A DNA stretch of 12,122 bases from Gordoniibacillus chartarius. GTDB lineage: Bacteria; Bacillota; Bacilli; Paenibacillales; NBRC-103111. Below are positions 1 through 7,829 of this stretch, piece after piece. Both the position numbers and the translations under genes were made by a program. Below the pieces are notes generated by a model. The model searched no databases. It was not told the DNA's origin and worked only from the letters and a program-made list of their open reading frames with translations. Location of the stretch: assembly GCF_042432825.1 (NCBI RefSeq), contig NZ_JBHLWN010000052.1, forward strand, positions 1 to 12,122, read 5' to 3'. Each line of letters opens with the position of its first letter. The first letter of the stretch is position 1.

Positions 1-86
1 TTCTACTAGGCCCTGGATTCTGCCACCTAATTTTCAAAAACGGAATTATGCAAAATGCTCAAATAGAAAAATCTAAGGAGTGGAGT

Positions 87-974
87 ATGATGAGAAAAGT
101 TCGTAAAGCTATTATCCCAGCAGCCGGTCTTGGTACAAGATTTTTGCCAGCGACGAAAGCAATGCCGAAAGAAATGCTTCCAATTGTAGATAAACCTACG
201 ATTCAGTACATTGTCGAAGAAGCTGTAGAATCGGGTATTGAAGATATCATTATTGTAACCGGCAAGGGCAAACGAGCGATTGAAGACCATTTCGACAATG
301 CATTTGAGCTGGAGCAAAAGCTGCTGGAAAAGAAAAAACTTGAATTATTGGAAGAAGTTCAGCGCTCATCGAAAATGGTCGACATCCATTATATACGGCA
401 AAAGGAACCGAAAGGATTAGGGCATGCCGTTTGGTGCGCAAGGAAGTTTATCGGAAACGAGCCCTTTGCGGTCTTATTGGGAGACGATATTGTTAAAGCG
501 GAAACTCCATGTTTGCTTCAGCTCATCCAGCAGTTTGAATCGACTAACAGTTCGGTTATCGGTATCCAAGAGGTGGCTGAAGACGAGGTTAACCGATATG
601 GAATTATTGATCCTAGTGAGAGACACGGCAGACTGTACCAAGTACGCGGATTTGTTGAGAAACCTCAAAAAATGTTTGCGCCATCCAATTTGGCGATAAT
701 GGGCCGATACATCTTATCTCCAAAGATTTTTGAATTTCTGGAAAAGCAGGAGCTGGGTGCCGGCGGTGAGATTCAATTGACTGATGCGATCCAGAAGCTG
801 AACGAAGTTGAAGACGTATATGCGTACGATTTCGAAGGAACACGGTATGATGTAGGAGAAAAACTTGGATTTATTTTGACGACACTCGATTATGCGCTCA
901 TGAATCGAGATCTGCAGGTTCCCTTGTTGAAAGCATTGGAGAATATCTTGGATCGTCAACGTATTAACATTTGA
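87..974 (+). CDS. galU: UTP--glucose-1-phosphate uridylyltransferase (UDP-glucose pyrophosphorylase)
   Basis: This cytoplasmic enzyme makes UDP-glucose from UTP and glucose-1-phosphate. It matches the Bacillus GtaB/GalU family over its whole 295 residues. The nucleotide-binding signature GLGTRFLPATKAMPKEM lies at residues 14-30. QKEPKGLGHA is at about 105-114, the metal-binding LLGDD at 130-134, VEKP at 190-193, GAGGEIQLTDAI at 224-235 and YDVGEKLGF at 254-262. The reading frame is open from the window edge and has an ATG at 48. However, AAGGAG at 75-80 points to the tandem ATGs at 87 and 90 (spacing 6 or 9 bases), and homologues begin with the following KVRKAIIPAAG. Either tandem ATG may be used. 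The next gene starts 15 bases downstream, so the two are likely co-transcribed. Its product feeds the ugd and epimerase products of the same cluster. Confidence in function is very high. Confidence 0.96.
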   Translation: MMRKVRKAIIPAAGLGTRFLPATKAMPKEMLPIVDKPTIQYIVEEAVESGIEDIIIVTGKGKRAIEDHFDNAFELEQKLLEKKKLELLEEVQRSSKMVDIHYIRQKEPKGLGHAVWCARKFIGNEPFAVLLGDDIVKAETPCLLQLIQQFESTNSSVIGIQEVAEDEVNRYGIIDPSERHGRLYQVRGFVEKPQKMFAPSNLAIMGRYILSPKIFEFLEKQELGAGGEIQLTDAIQKLNEVEDVYAYDFEGTRYDVGEKLGFILTTLDYALMNRDLQVPLLKALENILDRQRINI

Positions 975-989
975 TAGGGGGATGCTGAA

Positions 990-1679
990 ATGAGTGTGCC
1001 TGAGTTAAAGGCTGCTGTCGAAGCAAACCAATACAATCCAAGACCACTCACAGAGCATACTGCCGACGAACGCGCAGGCTATTTGGCCGTAAAGCGATTC
1101 ATTGACATTGTGTTAGTTCTGATCGGAATCATTCTGCTAATTCCGGTATTCGTAATTGTCAGCATATTAATTAAGCTTGAGGATCCGAAAGGGCCGATCT
1201 TGTTCAGCCAAACGCGGGTCGGTAAGAATGGAAAGGAATTTAAAATGTATAAGTTCCGCTCTATGGTGACCAATGCTGAGGAAAAATTGCAGGAACTTCT
1301 TGCCCTCAATGAAGTCAGCGGTGCCATGTTTAAAATGAAAGATGACCCCCGTATAACGAAAGTGGGGAAAATCATTCGAAAAACAAGTATTGACGAATTG
1401 CCTCAGTTATTTAATGTCCTTAAGGGAGATATGTCCCTAGTTGGACCGAGACCTCCGCTGCCACGTGAGGTGGCGGAGTATACTGCATACGATATGCAAA
1501 GGCTGCTTGTAACACCGGGATGTACGGGGCTCTGGCAGGTAAGCGGCAGGAATAGCGTAGGGTTTGCTGAAATGGTGGAACTTGATCTGGAGTATATTAA
1601 AAAACGCAGCGTGTGGTTTGATATCCAAATTATTTTTAAAACAGTGAAGGTGCTGCTCGGCTCAAAAGATGCTTTTTAG
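990..1679 (+). CDS. Undecaprenyl-phosphate sugar-1-phosphate transferase (initiating phosphoglycosyl transferase)
   Basis: This membrane enzyme should start repeat-unit assembly by moving a hexose-1-phosphate from a UDP-sugar to undecaprenyl phosphate. It is a member of the bacterial sugar transferase family (WbaP C-terminal, WcaJ, PglC type). After a polar 30-residue tail comes KRFID and one hydrophobic segment at about 38-60, which is the membrane-embedded helix of this superfamily. Next are FSQTRVGKNGKEFKMYKFRSM (about 72-92), the catalytic Asp-Glu pair at 135-136 in TSIDELPQL, SLVGPRPPLP (149-158) and PGCTGLWQVSGR (176-187). At 229 residues it is the short form: it lacks the N-terminal four-helix block of full-length WbaP. 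AGGGGG at 976-981 lies 8 bases before the ATG. The sequence does not fix the sugar donor. UDP-glucose is plausible because galU lies next door. Confidence 0.93.
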   Translation: MSVPELKAAVEANQYNPRPLTEHTADERAGYLAVKRFIDIVLVLIGIILLIPVFVIVSILIKLEDPKGPILFSQTRVGKNGKEFKMYKFRSMVTNAEEKLQELLALNEVSGAMFKMKDDPRITKVGKIIRKTSIDELPQLFNVLKGDMSLVGPRPPLPREVAEYTAYDMQRLLVTPGCTGLWQVSGRNSVGFAEMVELDLEYIKKRSVWFDIQIIFKTVKVLLGSKDAF

Positions 1680-1697
1680 CAGGATAGCTTGAAAAAT

Positions 1698-1703
1698 GAG
1701 GAG
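1698..1703 (+). promoter_or_regulatory. Ribosome binding site deciding the start of the first GT4 gene
   Basis: GAGGAG lies 7 bases before the ATG at 1711. An in-frame ATG at 1696 overlaps this SD site and has no SD of its own, so 1711 is chosen as the start. The protein then begins MNKIYINGRF, as expected for this family. Confidence 0.8.
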
Positions 1704-1710
1704 CATTTCT

Positions 1711-2799
1711 ATGAACAAGATTTATATTAACGGAAGATTTCTTACACAGGGGACGACCGGCGTTCAGAGATATGCCATTGAAGTCGTTAAACAACTTGAC
1801 GATTTCATTGATAATGGGGAAATTGACCCAGATGCATTTCATTTTACTCTGGTTGCTCCAAAAGAGCTGCGATACGAACTGCCCCTAAAACATATCAAGC
1901 TTAAAAAGGTTGGCCGCTTGAGAGGGCATCTTTGGGAGCAGCTCGAGCTGCCCTTTCATTGTGGCGGAGGTTTGTTGGTGAATTTGTGCAATACGGGGCC
2001 GCTGTTGAAAGTTCCGCAAATCGTTACCCTCCATGATGCGTCCGTATTCGTTAATAAGCACTTTTTCTCAACCGCGTTCCGTTTGTGGTATAAAGTGCTG
2101 TTTACGATTCTGGGGAAAGTCGCGAAGAGAATCATTACTGTGTCACAATTTTCAAAGGATGAATTGGTGCGTTATTGTAAGATCCACGGAGATAAGATTC
2201 ACGTGACCCATCTTGGCAAAGAGCATCTTCACAAATTGCCGGCTGATTCATCCGTCTTCCAAAAGCATCAATTTGGAGAGAAACCATACTTGCTCGCTGT
2301 AAGCAGCCTCAACCCTAACAAAAACTTCAAAGCGATATTGACCGCAATCCAAAATCTGGATACCCGCGAGTTTGACGTTGTTATAGCAGGCGGGACCAAC
2401 TTAAAGGTATTCGCCGATGCAGAGCTTTCGGTACCGGACAATGTCATTCAGCTGGGGTATGTGAGCGACGAAGAGTTAAAGGCGCTCTATGAGAGGGCGG
2501 CGTGCTTTGTGTTTCCATCCTTCTATGAAGGATTTGGAATCCCTCCTATTGAGGCGATGTCATTTGGATGCCCTGTGATCGTGTCGAATACGGCTTCGTT
2601 GCCTGAGGTTTGCGGAGATGCGGTCATATACTGCGATCCGAATGATCCCGCATTACTTGGTGAGCTCATAAAAAAACTTATGAGTGACAGGCAGTTAAGG
2701 GACGGGCTGGTTCAGAAGAGTTTGCAAAGAGCGGGGATGTATTCTTGGGAGAAATGTACTCGTCTTACGTATTCGATCTTACAAGAAGTTGTAAGTTAG
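1711..2799 (+). CDS. GT4-family glycosyltransferase (first of three)
   Basis: This is a cytoplasmic or membrane-associated retaining glycosyltransferase of the GT-B fold, 362 residues. It probably adds one sugar to the lipid-linked repeat unit. The N-terminal acceptor-side motif GTTGVQRYA lies near residues 14-22 and LHDASVF at about 107-113. The donor-side domain has SSLNPNKNF (about 198-206). The family E-x7-E signature is in PSFYEGFGIPPIEAM, with glutamates at 273 and 281, followed by GCPVIVSNTASLPEV. Length and domain order are normal for GT4. The gene follows the initiating transferase by 31 bases, and its tail overlaps a group of inverted repeats that runs into the polymerase gene's ribosome binding region. 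GT4 members use GDP-mannose, UDP-glucose and other donors, so donor and linkage cannot be read from sequence. Confidence 0.9.
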   Translation: MNKIYINGRFLTQGTTGVQRYAIEVVKQLDDFIDNGEIDPDAFHFTLVAPKELRYELPLKHIKLKKVGRLRGHLWEQLELPFHCGGGLLVNLCNTGPLLKVPQIVTLHDASVFVNKHFFSTAFRLWYKVLFTILGKVAKRIITVSQFSKDELVRYCKIHGDKIHVTHLGKEHLHKLPADSSVFQKHQFGEKPYLLAVSSLNPNKNFKAILTAIQNLDTREFDVVIAGGTNLKVFADAELSVPDNVIQLGYVSDEELKALYERAACFVFPSFYEGFGIPPIEAMSFGCPVIVSNTASLPEVCGDAVIYCDPNDPALLGELIKKLMSDRQLRDGLVQKSLQRAGMYSWEKCTRLTYSILQEVVS

Positions 2800-2812
2800 T
2801 TTACAAGTAAAC
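2778..2812 (+). repeat. Adjacent inverted repeats at the GT4/polymerase junction
   Basis: Two perfect inverted repeats sit side by side. CTTACAA-GAAG-TTGTAAG occupies 2778-2795 and GTTTAC-AA-GTAAAC occupies 2799-2812. TTGTAA (2789-2794) can instead pair with TTACAA (2801-2806), so the hairpins compete. They cover the last codons and stop of the GT4 gene and end 4 bases before the polymerase SD. No T-run follows, so this is not a standard terminator. A role in translation, mRNA processing or protein binding is inference. Confidence 0.5.
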
Positions 2813-2816
2813 AAGT

Positions 2817-2822
2817 GAGGAG
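2817..2822 (+). promoter_or_regulatory. Ribosome binding site supporting a TTG start for the polymerase gene
   Basis: GAGGAG lies 8 bases upstream of TTG at 2831. The first in-frame ATG (2867) is inside the first membrane segment and has no such site, so TTG is the better start. Confidence 0.78.
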
Positions 2823-2830
2823 CAGCGAGC

Positions 2831-4132
2831 TTGAATTTACTTATTATTTTAAGTTTGCTCACCTCCATGCTATCGGGGGTGTTAAATAAAGTCGTTCCAT
2901 TAGATAGCTCATCGTTGACATTAGTCCCTGTCATATTAATTGTTGTCGTCTATTTGATTCAACTTGCAATGAATAAAAAAATTAAGTCGTACCCTTTATT
3001 TTATCTGCTGATATATATCTGTATACTTTTGATTTTTATTGGCAGTTTTAAAAATGGTATGAATATCACCATGATTAAGTTCGCTTTTTTCTACTTTGTC
3101 ATCGGTGTACTGATTAATCAATTAACTAAAGAAGGTATATCCAAACTATATAACACAGTTATTATTTTAACAGTCATTCTTTCAATAGAGGTATTTGCAA
3201 TAGGAGCAATGACTGTTGCTACGGATGGTCGGCTGCTAAATATAAGGCACCAGTTAATGTTAGATAAGCAAGCTTACAATATTATGTACAATTTTGCCAT
3301 ACCCATCTTGTTCTGGAATCTTTGCTATTCCAGGAAGATTCGAGATGCGCTCCTTCTCATGTTCTTCAGTATTACCGGACTTTATTTTCTACAAATCAAG
3401 ACTTTGCTATTAAGTATTCCGATTAGCTTATTGGTTATTGCCTGGATGCTGAAGCCAGTATCTAGGAAGAGCCTGATGACAATTTGTGCATCGATTGTTA
3501 TTGTCTCAATTGGGGTGCTGAATGTATTTCCACAATATATTCCCGATCAAATTCGAATTGTAACTAATTACATCCTTGGAAAAGAACAGCAGGTCACATC
3601 CGATAGTTTGGTTTATGCAGACACAGTTGTAGTAAGAGAAAAAATTATCGAAAATGCGAAACGCCTATTCCAAGAAAATATGTGGTTGGGAATCGGTTAT
3701 GGTAATTACGGAGAGACGGTTGAAGGAATAACGGTATATTCGATTGCACGCAGTAATGTGGTATATCAAATACCGACCGTAACGGAGAACGGGATTATTA
3801 CGTTCTTAGTCGAAGGGGGACTGCTTGCCGCCCTGGTTCACCTGAGTTTGTATGCCATCATATTATGGAAGCTAAGAGGAAGGACATCGAGAGACAAGAC
3901 GGTATTGATCGGATTAACGATATCATTTGCCTTGTTTGTCTCGAATTTTGTCCAAGATAACCTGAACTACTCTTACTGGTTCTCTCTAGCCCTGGGGTTG
4001 TTTCTTGCAAAGGAAGTGGAGCGGACTCAATCGCTTCGAAGCTCGTTGTCCGGCGATGGGAACAAGATCCACTCAGTTGAACCATTTCAATCTTTACCGC
4101 TGTCAGAGCGGGGGAGGGCAAGCTTAACATGA
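2831..4132 (+). CDS. wzy: Wzy-like polysaccharide polymerase (O-antigen ligase/polymerase family membrane protein)
   Basis: This polytopic membrane protein of 433 residues probably joins flipped lipid-linked repeat units into polymer on the outer face of the membrane. Hydrophobic segments are visible at about 2-20, 30-48, 53-71, 80-98, 107-128, 150-166, 172-188, 190-207, 213-232, 322-345, 355-375 and 380-394. A large polar loop (about 235-320) holds the family hallmarks: an Arg-rich stretch, then WLGIGYGNYGE (about 285-295), then TENGIITFLVEGG (about 318-330), which corresponds to the Wzy_C domain. The last 38 residues form a hydrophilic tail. The start is TTG. The 5' half is markedly AT-rich (about 28% GC over 2881-3180, counted by eye) compared with neighbouring genes at 45-58%, as is common for polymerase genes. 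The stop overlaps the next start (ATGA at 4129-4132), so translation is probably coupled. Polymerase and ligase are not separable by sequence alone; context favours polymerase. Confidence 0.85.
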   Translation: MNLLIILSLLTSMLSGVLNKVVPLDSSSLTLVPVILIVVVYLIQLAMNKKIKSYPLFYLLIYICILLIFIGSFKNGMNITMIKFAFFYFVIGVLINQLTKEGISKLYNTVIILTVILSIEVFAIGAMTVATDGRLLNIRHQLMLDKQAYNIMYNFAIPILFWNLCYSRKIRDALLLMFFSITGLYFLQIKTLLLSIPISLLVIAWMLKPVSRKSLMTICASIVIVSIGVLNVFPQYIPDQIRIVTNYILGKEQQVTSDSLVYADTVVVREKIIENAKRLFQENMWLGIGYGNYGETVEGITVYSIARSNVVYQIPTVTENGIITFLVEGGLLAALVHLSLYAIILWKLRGRTSRDKTVLIGLTISFALFVSNFVQDNLNYSYWFSLALGLFLAKEVERTQSLRSSLSGDGNKIHSVEPFQSLPLSERGRASLT

Positions 4133-5361
4133 AGATCATGCTGGTAAATACTCTCTACCACCCTAATATGATTGGCGGAGCCGAGAAATCGGTACAACTG
4201 TTGGCAGAGAAAGTAGCTAGCGAAGGTCATACACCGGTCGTAGTAAGCACAACGAAGCAAAAAGATTACACGGATATTGTAAATGGAATCAAAGTGTACT
4301 ACCTTCGGTTTCGAAATTTGTATTGGGGAATTGAATCAGGAAACAAACCCGCATTATCCAAAGGCATCTGGCATGCAATTGATATCTATAATCCACTTAT
4401 GAAGCATAAGTTTAATGAAATTCTGGCTGCGGAAAGCCCGCAAATTATTCATACGAATAATTTGACGGGCTTTTCCATTGTTCCGTGGCTGTGTGCCAAG
4501 GAACAAGCAATACCCGTCATCCACACACTGCGTGACTATTCACTGATGTGTGTGAAGGGCACCATGTTTACAGGAGAAGATAATTGTTCCGGCAGATGTA
4601 AGACCTGTTCTATGTACACGGATTTCAAGAAGTCTTACTCGAACAAAGGACTTGTGCAGCACCTAACAGGCAACTCTCAATTCATTGTAGACCTGCATAA
4701 GCAAGAAGGCTACTTCCGCGGCATATCTTCCTCCAGAATATTTAATGGAGCCGAGCTCAGGAAGCTTGCTCCTGAACCAACTTCAACGGATGGCAGAGAT
4801 GACAAGCGTAGATTGAAGTTTCTTTATATGGGACGAATCGAAGCGACGAAAGGTGTTAACTTGCTTCTCGAGGCGTTTCAATCTTTACCCGAAGCCGACT
4901 TATTGTTAGCGGGTAATATTAACGACGCGCAAATCTCGGCGAAGAAAGAACGGGGAGAATATCCGTCTAACATTACTTTCCTAGGTTTTGTTAAGCCACA
5001 TGACGTGCTGCCGCAAGCCGACGCCGTGATTGTTCCTTCGCTCTGGCACGAGCCGCTGCCAAGAGTTTCGTTGGAGGCCTATTCTTATGGAAAGCCGGTA
5101 ATTGGTTCGAATCGGGGGGGGATTCCGGAAAGCATTCAAGACGGAGTAACCGGCTATATCTTCGATCCTGCGAAGCCGAATCATTTATTGGAAATACTTG
5201 TTGATTTGATACGTAATCCGGAGAAGTTAACGCGGTTAACGGGTAATCTGGAGACGTTCCTAAAGACTTATGACATTAACATTACAGCCAAAGAGTACAT
5301 CGCTTTATATGAACACTACGCAAGAATGAAGACGCTACAGGAATCCGTAGGAGGAGTTTGA
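4129..5361 (+). CDS. GT4-family glycosyltransferase with a cysteine cluster (second of three)
   Basis: This GT-B glycosyltransferase has 410 residues and probably extends the lipid-linked oligosaccharide. The N-terminal nucleotide-fold start MKIMLVNTLYHP leads into IGGAEKSVQLLAE (15-27). HTNNLTGFS lies at 108-116. Four cysteines at 141, 153, 157 and 160 sit in a short insertion (MCVKG to KTCSMY). The donor domain has GRIEATKGVNLLLEAF (235-250). The E-x7-E signature in HEPLPRVSLEAYSYGKPVI has glutamates at 308 and 316, followed by GSNRGGIPESI. The start overlaps the polymerase stop (ATGA), with GGAGGG at 4113-4118 as SD, 10 bases upstream. A run of eight G residues at 5114-5121 encodes part of the RGG of this last motif, so a slip there would truncate the enzyme. 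Donor sugar is unknown. Confidence 0.9.
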   Translation: MKIMLVNTLYHPNMIGGAEKSVQLLAEKVASEGHTPVVVSTTKQKDYTDIVNGIKVYYLRFRNLYWGIESGNKPALSKGIWHAIDIYNPLMKHKFNEILAAESPQIIHTNNLTGFSIVPWLCAKEQAIPVIHTLRDYSLMCVKGTMFTGEDNCSGRCKTCSMYTDFKKSYSNKGLVQHLTGNSQFIVDLHKQEGYFRGISSSRIFNGAELRKLAPEPTSTDGRDDKRRLKFLYMGRIEATKGVNLLLEAFQSLPEADLLLAGNINDAQISAKKERGEYPSNITFLGFVKPHDVLPQADAVIVPSLWHEPLPRVSLEAYSYGKPVIGSNRGGIPESIQDGVTGYIFDPAKPNHLLEILVDLIRNPEKLTRLTGNLETFLKTYDINITAKEYIALYEHYARMKTLQESVGGV

Positions 5362-5362
5362 G

Positions 5363-6328
5363 ATGAAAAAAGTATTAGTAACCGGTGGAGCAGGCTTTAT
5401 CGGAAGTCACCTGATTGATTCGCTTCTGGCAGATCAGGTTGAAGTTGCAGTCATTGATAATTTTGATCCGTACTATGATAGAAGCATTAAGGAAAACAAT
5501 AGAAAAGAACATCTGTTACATTCTGGATATTCACTGTTCGAAGCCGACATACGGGATCGAGATGAAATGGACGCGCTGATCGCTCAAATCCAACCGGATG
5601 CGATTGTTCATCTGGCGGCAAGAGCCGGTGTCCGGCCATCCTTGCAAAGCCCGTATGACTATACACAGGTTAATATTACTGGCACTGTGAATTTGCTTGA
5701 CGCTGCAGTGAAGTATGGTGTTTCGAAATTCGTATTCGGATCTTCTAGCTCCGTATATGGTCTGAATGACCAAGTTCCGTTTAGCGAAACGGATCCAACC
5801 TTGCAAATAGCTTCTCCGTATGGAGCTACGAAGGCAGCCGGCGAAGCCTTGTGTCACAGCTACAGCAATTGCTTCAAGCTGCCCATCGTAGCGCTTCGTT
5901 TCTTTACGGTATATGGACCAAGACAGCGACCGGATTTGGCTATTCACAGCTTCGCTAAGAAGATCAGAAATAACGAACCGATCAGCTTATTCGGCGATGG
6001 GACGACAAGCCGCGATTACACTTATGTAGCTGATATTGTGTCGGGTATTCGAGGCGCATTGTCTTTCGAGCTTGACAGCTACGAAGTATTTAATCTTGGA
6101 AATGACCAGCCGACCAGCCTGATGCAGCTTGTGAAAACCCTGGAAGAAGCGATTGGCAAGGAGGCATTAATTGAATGGAAGCCGCCTCAGGTTGGCGATG
6201 TACCGAGAACATGGGCTAATATCGAAAAGGCTCGCAGATTATTAGGTTACAATCCGGAAACTGATTTCAAAACAGGTATTGGCCGATTTGCAGCTTGGCT
6301 CGAAGAGCAATCAAAGCAATTGGTTTAA
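5363..6328 (+). CDS. NAD-dependent sugar-nucleotide epimerase, probable UDP-glucuronate 4-epimerase
   Basis: This is a cytoplasmic short-chain dehydrogenase/reductase-fold epimerase of 321 residues. The Rossmann motif TGGAGFIGS is at 7-15 (G8, G11, G14). DNFDPYYD (32-39) is followed by a Lys-Glu-Asn-Asn stretch, and HLAARAGVRPSLQSPYDY lies at 83-100. These two features are typical of the CapI/LpsL UDP-glucuronate epimerase group rather than plain GalE. The catalytic Ser/Tyr/Lys are in SSSSVYG (127-133) and SPYGATKAAGE, with Tyr153 and Lys157. LRFFTVYGPRQRPD (178-191) and SRDYTYVADI (216-225) complete the substrate side. The likely reaction is UDP-glucuronate to UDP-galacturonate. This fits a cluster that also encodes UDP-glucose dehydrogenase. 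The gene starts 1 base after the previous stop, with GGAGGAG at 5350-5356 as SD. The alternative is a UDP-glucose or UDP-GlcNAc 4-epimerase. Confidence 0.82.
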   Translation: MKKVLVTGGAGFIGSHLIDSLLADQVEVAVIDNFDPYYDRSIKENNRKEHLLHSGYSLFEADIRDRDEMDALIAQIQPDAIVHLAARAGVRPSLQSPYDYTQVNITGTVNLLDAAVKYGVSKFVFGSSSSVYGLNDQVPFSETDPTLQIASPYGATKAAGEALCHSYSNCFKLPIVALRFFTVYGPRQRPDLAIHSFAKKIRNNEPISLFGDGTTSRDYTYVADIVSGIRGALSFELDSYEVFNLGNDQPTSLMQLVKTLEEAIGKEALIEWKPPQVGDVPRTWANIEKARRLLGYNPETDFKTGIGRFAAWLEEQSKQLV

Positions 6329-6362
6329 TTGGCAGTAAAGTCATCCGGCGATAGGAGAAAGT

Positions 6363-7808
6363 ATGCTCTTTAAGCACACGTTAATGTATTTTTTAGCCCG
6401 GGGACTTCCTGGATTGATCAGTTTCTTGTCCATCATGATATATACACGAATGTTGACACCGGACCAATACGGGAAATATGCACTTGTTCTAGCCGGAGTG
6501 AATTTATGTAACGCCTTGTTTTTTCAGTGGCTTCGTCAGGGGCTTCTTCGGTTCTCCACGGCACATGAGGAAGCTGATAGACGAGTTTTTAGAAGTACAT
6601 TAGCAACGGGATTCGTTGGCTTGACTTGCCTGACGGCAATTATCGCAATATTCGTGTTTCTGCTATCGTTACAATACCAGTACTTCATGTATGTCTTAGT
6701 CGGTTTAGTAAACTTATGGCTGCTAGCCTGGTTCGAATTTGTTCAAACCGATTATAGGGCGCAGCTTAAGCCGAAAGCTTTTGGCCTTGTTACTTTCAGT
6801 CGAACCCTTTTGTGTCTTGTGTTCAGTTTACTGTTTATTTGGCTGGGGTGGGGCGAAATCGGGCTGCTTGCAGGCCTACTTGTAGGCACGCTGATCATTC
6901 TGGTTGGCCCGACTGTCAGGGAATGGGGAAGCATAAGGCCGAAAGAGCTGGATAAAGCTGTTATGAAACAGCTACTTTCTTATGGCTTACCCCTTACGTT
7001 AACTTTTGTTATGGCTTTTGTCATGCAGTTATCGGATAGATTTTTATTAGGCTGGCTTTCCGGAACCGAAGCAACAGGCGTGTACGCTGTTGCCTCGGAT
7101 TTTGCCAATCAGTCTTTATTTACCATAATGATGATCGTAAATCTAAGCGCATTTCCATTGGTCGTAAAGAAGTTGGAAGCGGAAGGTGTGGATGAGGCTC
7201 AGAAGCAGCTGCGAATGAATCTTGTACTGCTTCTGGGAATTTCTTTACCAGCCACGATGGGAGTAATCCTGCTAGCTGAGCCTATATCCAAAATGTTTTT
7301 TGGCAGCCAGTTTGCAGGCACTGTATCTGTGCTGCTTCCGTTGCTCATAGTTGGAAACTTTCTGATGGGGTTGAAACAATTTTATTTTGACCAAGCCTTT
7401 CAGCTAGGCAATAAAACGATGATTCAAATCTTTCCGGTAATTGTTGGCGCTATTTTGAATGTCGTTCTAAATTTAATATTCATACCGCTTTGGGGGGTTA
7501 CCGGTTCGGCATATGCGTCCATTGCTGCAACAGCGGCAGCTGTCGTACTTAGCTGGTTTTTTGGGCGCAAATGTTTTCATTTGCCTATCCCATACGGTGA
7601 TATTTTGAAAATTATTTTATGTTCACTATTCATGATTGCTGCCTTACTCCCATTCCTTCAATATCAAGGTCCGCTCGTAATTTGTATTGAGATCACGGTA
7701 GCTATATTAGTCTACTTGCTTGGAGTATGGGCGCTCAATGTTGCAGGAGTTCGAGGGAGGCTGCTTGATTATTTGAAAGTTAGAAAAACAAAAGGGTTGC
7801 AAATGTGA
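6363..7808 (+). CDS. wzx: Wzx-type lipid-linked oligosaccharide flippase (polysaccharide transporter, MOP superfamily)
   Basis: This integral membrane protein of 481 residues probably flips undecaprenyl-linked repeat units from the inner to the outer leaflet. It has about 12-14 hydrophobic segments spread over the full length. The N-terminal signature is IYTRMLTPDQYGKYALVLAG (about 26-45). A charged segment in helix 7 reads QLSDRFLLGWLSG (222-234). The family motif NLIFIPLWGVTGSAYAS lies at 370-386. Charged residues inside helices and lysine/arginine-rich cytoplasmic loops are normal for this family. AGGAG at 6353-6357 sits 5 bases before the ATG, and the gap to the epimerase gene is 34 bases. 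With the initiating transferase and Wzy-like protein it makes up the membrane core of a Wzx/Wzy pathway. Confidence 0.9.
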   Translation: MLFKHTLMYFLARGLPGLISFLSIMIYTRMLTPDQYGKYALVLAGVNLCNALFFQWLRQGLLRFSTAHEEADRRVFRSTLATGFVGLTCLTAIIAIFVFLLSLQYQYFMYVLVGLVNLWLLAWFEFVQTDYRAQLKPKAFGLVTFSRTLLCLVFSLLFIWLGWGEIGLLAGLLVGTLIILVGPTVREWGSIRPKELDKAVMKQLLSYGLPLTLTFVMAFVMQLSDRFLLGWLSGTEATGVYAVASDFANQSLFTIMMIVNLSAFPLVVKKLEAEGVDEAQKQLRMNLVLLLGISLPATMGVILLAEPISKMFFGSQFAGTVSVLLPLLIVGNFLMGLKQFYFDQAFQLGNKTMIQIFPVIVGAILNVVLNLIFIPLWGVTGSAYASIAATAAAVVLSWFFGRKCFHLPIPYGDILKIILCSLFMIAALLPFLQYQGPLVICIEITVAILVYLLGVWALNVAGVRGRLLDYLKVRKTKGLQM

Positions 7809-7829
7809 TCCAAGATAGGGAGGAACCAT

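Noticed and set aside
1..76. Possible C-terminal tail of an upstream gene: TTC TAC TAG at 1-9, or an open frame ending in TAA at 74-76.
   Set aside because: Too short to recognise. Either could be chance, and nothing identifies an upstream product such as a tyrosine kinase.
48..86. N-terminal extension of galU from ATG 48.
   Set aside because: There is no SD at proper spacing, and the SD AAGGAG at 75-80 and homologue starts favour 87 or 90.
4085..4889. 14-base exact repeat TTTCAATCTTTACC at 4085-4098 and 4876-4889 (both encode FQSLP).
   Set aside because: A repeat of this length is expected by chance at about this rate in 12 kb. The surrounding sequence does not match.
5531..5947. 138-codon open frame on the minus strand.
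   Set aside because: It is fully antisense to the epimerase gene, has no recognisable domain, and looks like a codon-bias shadow.
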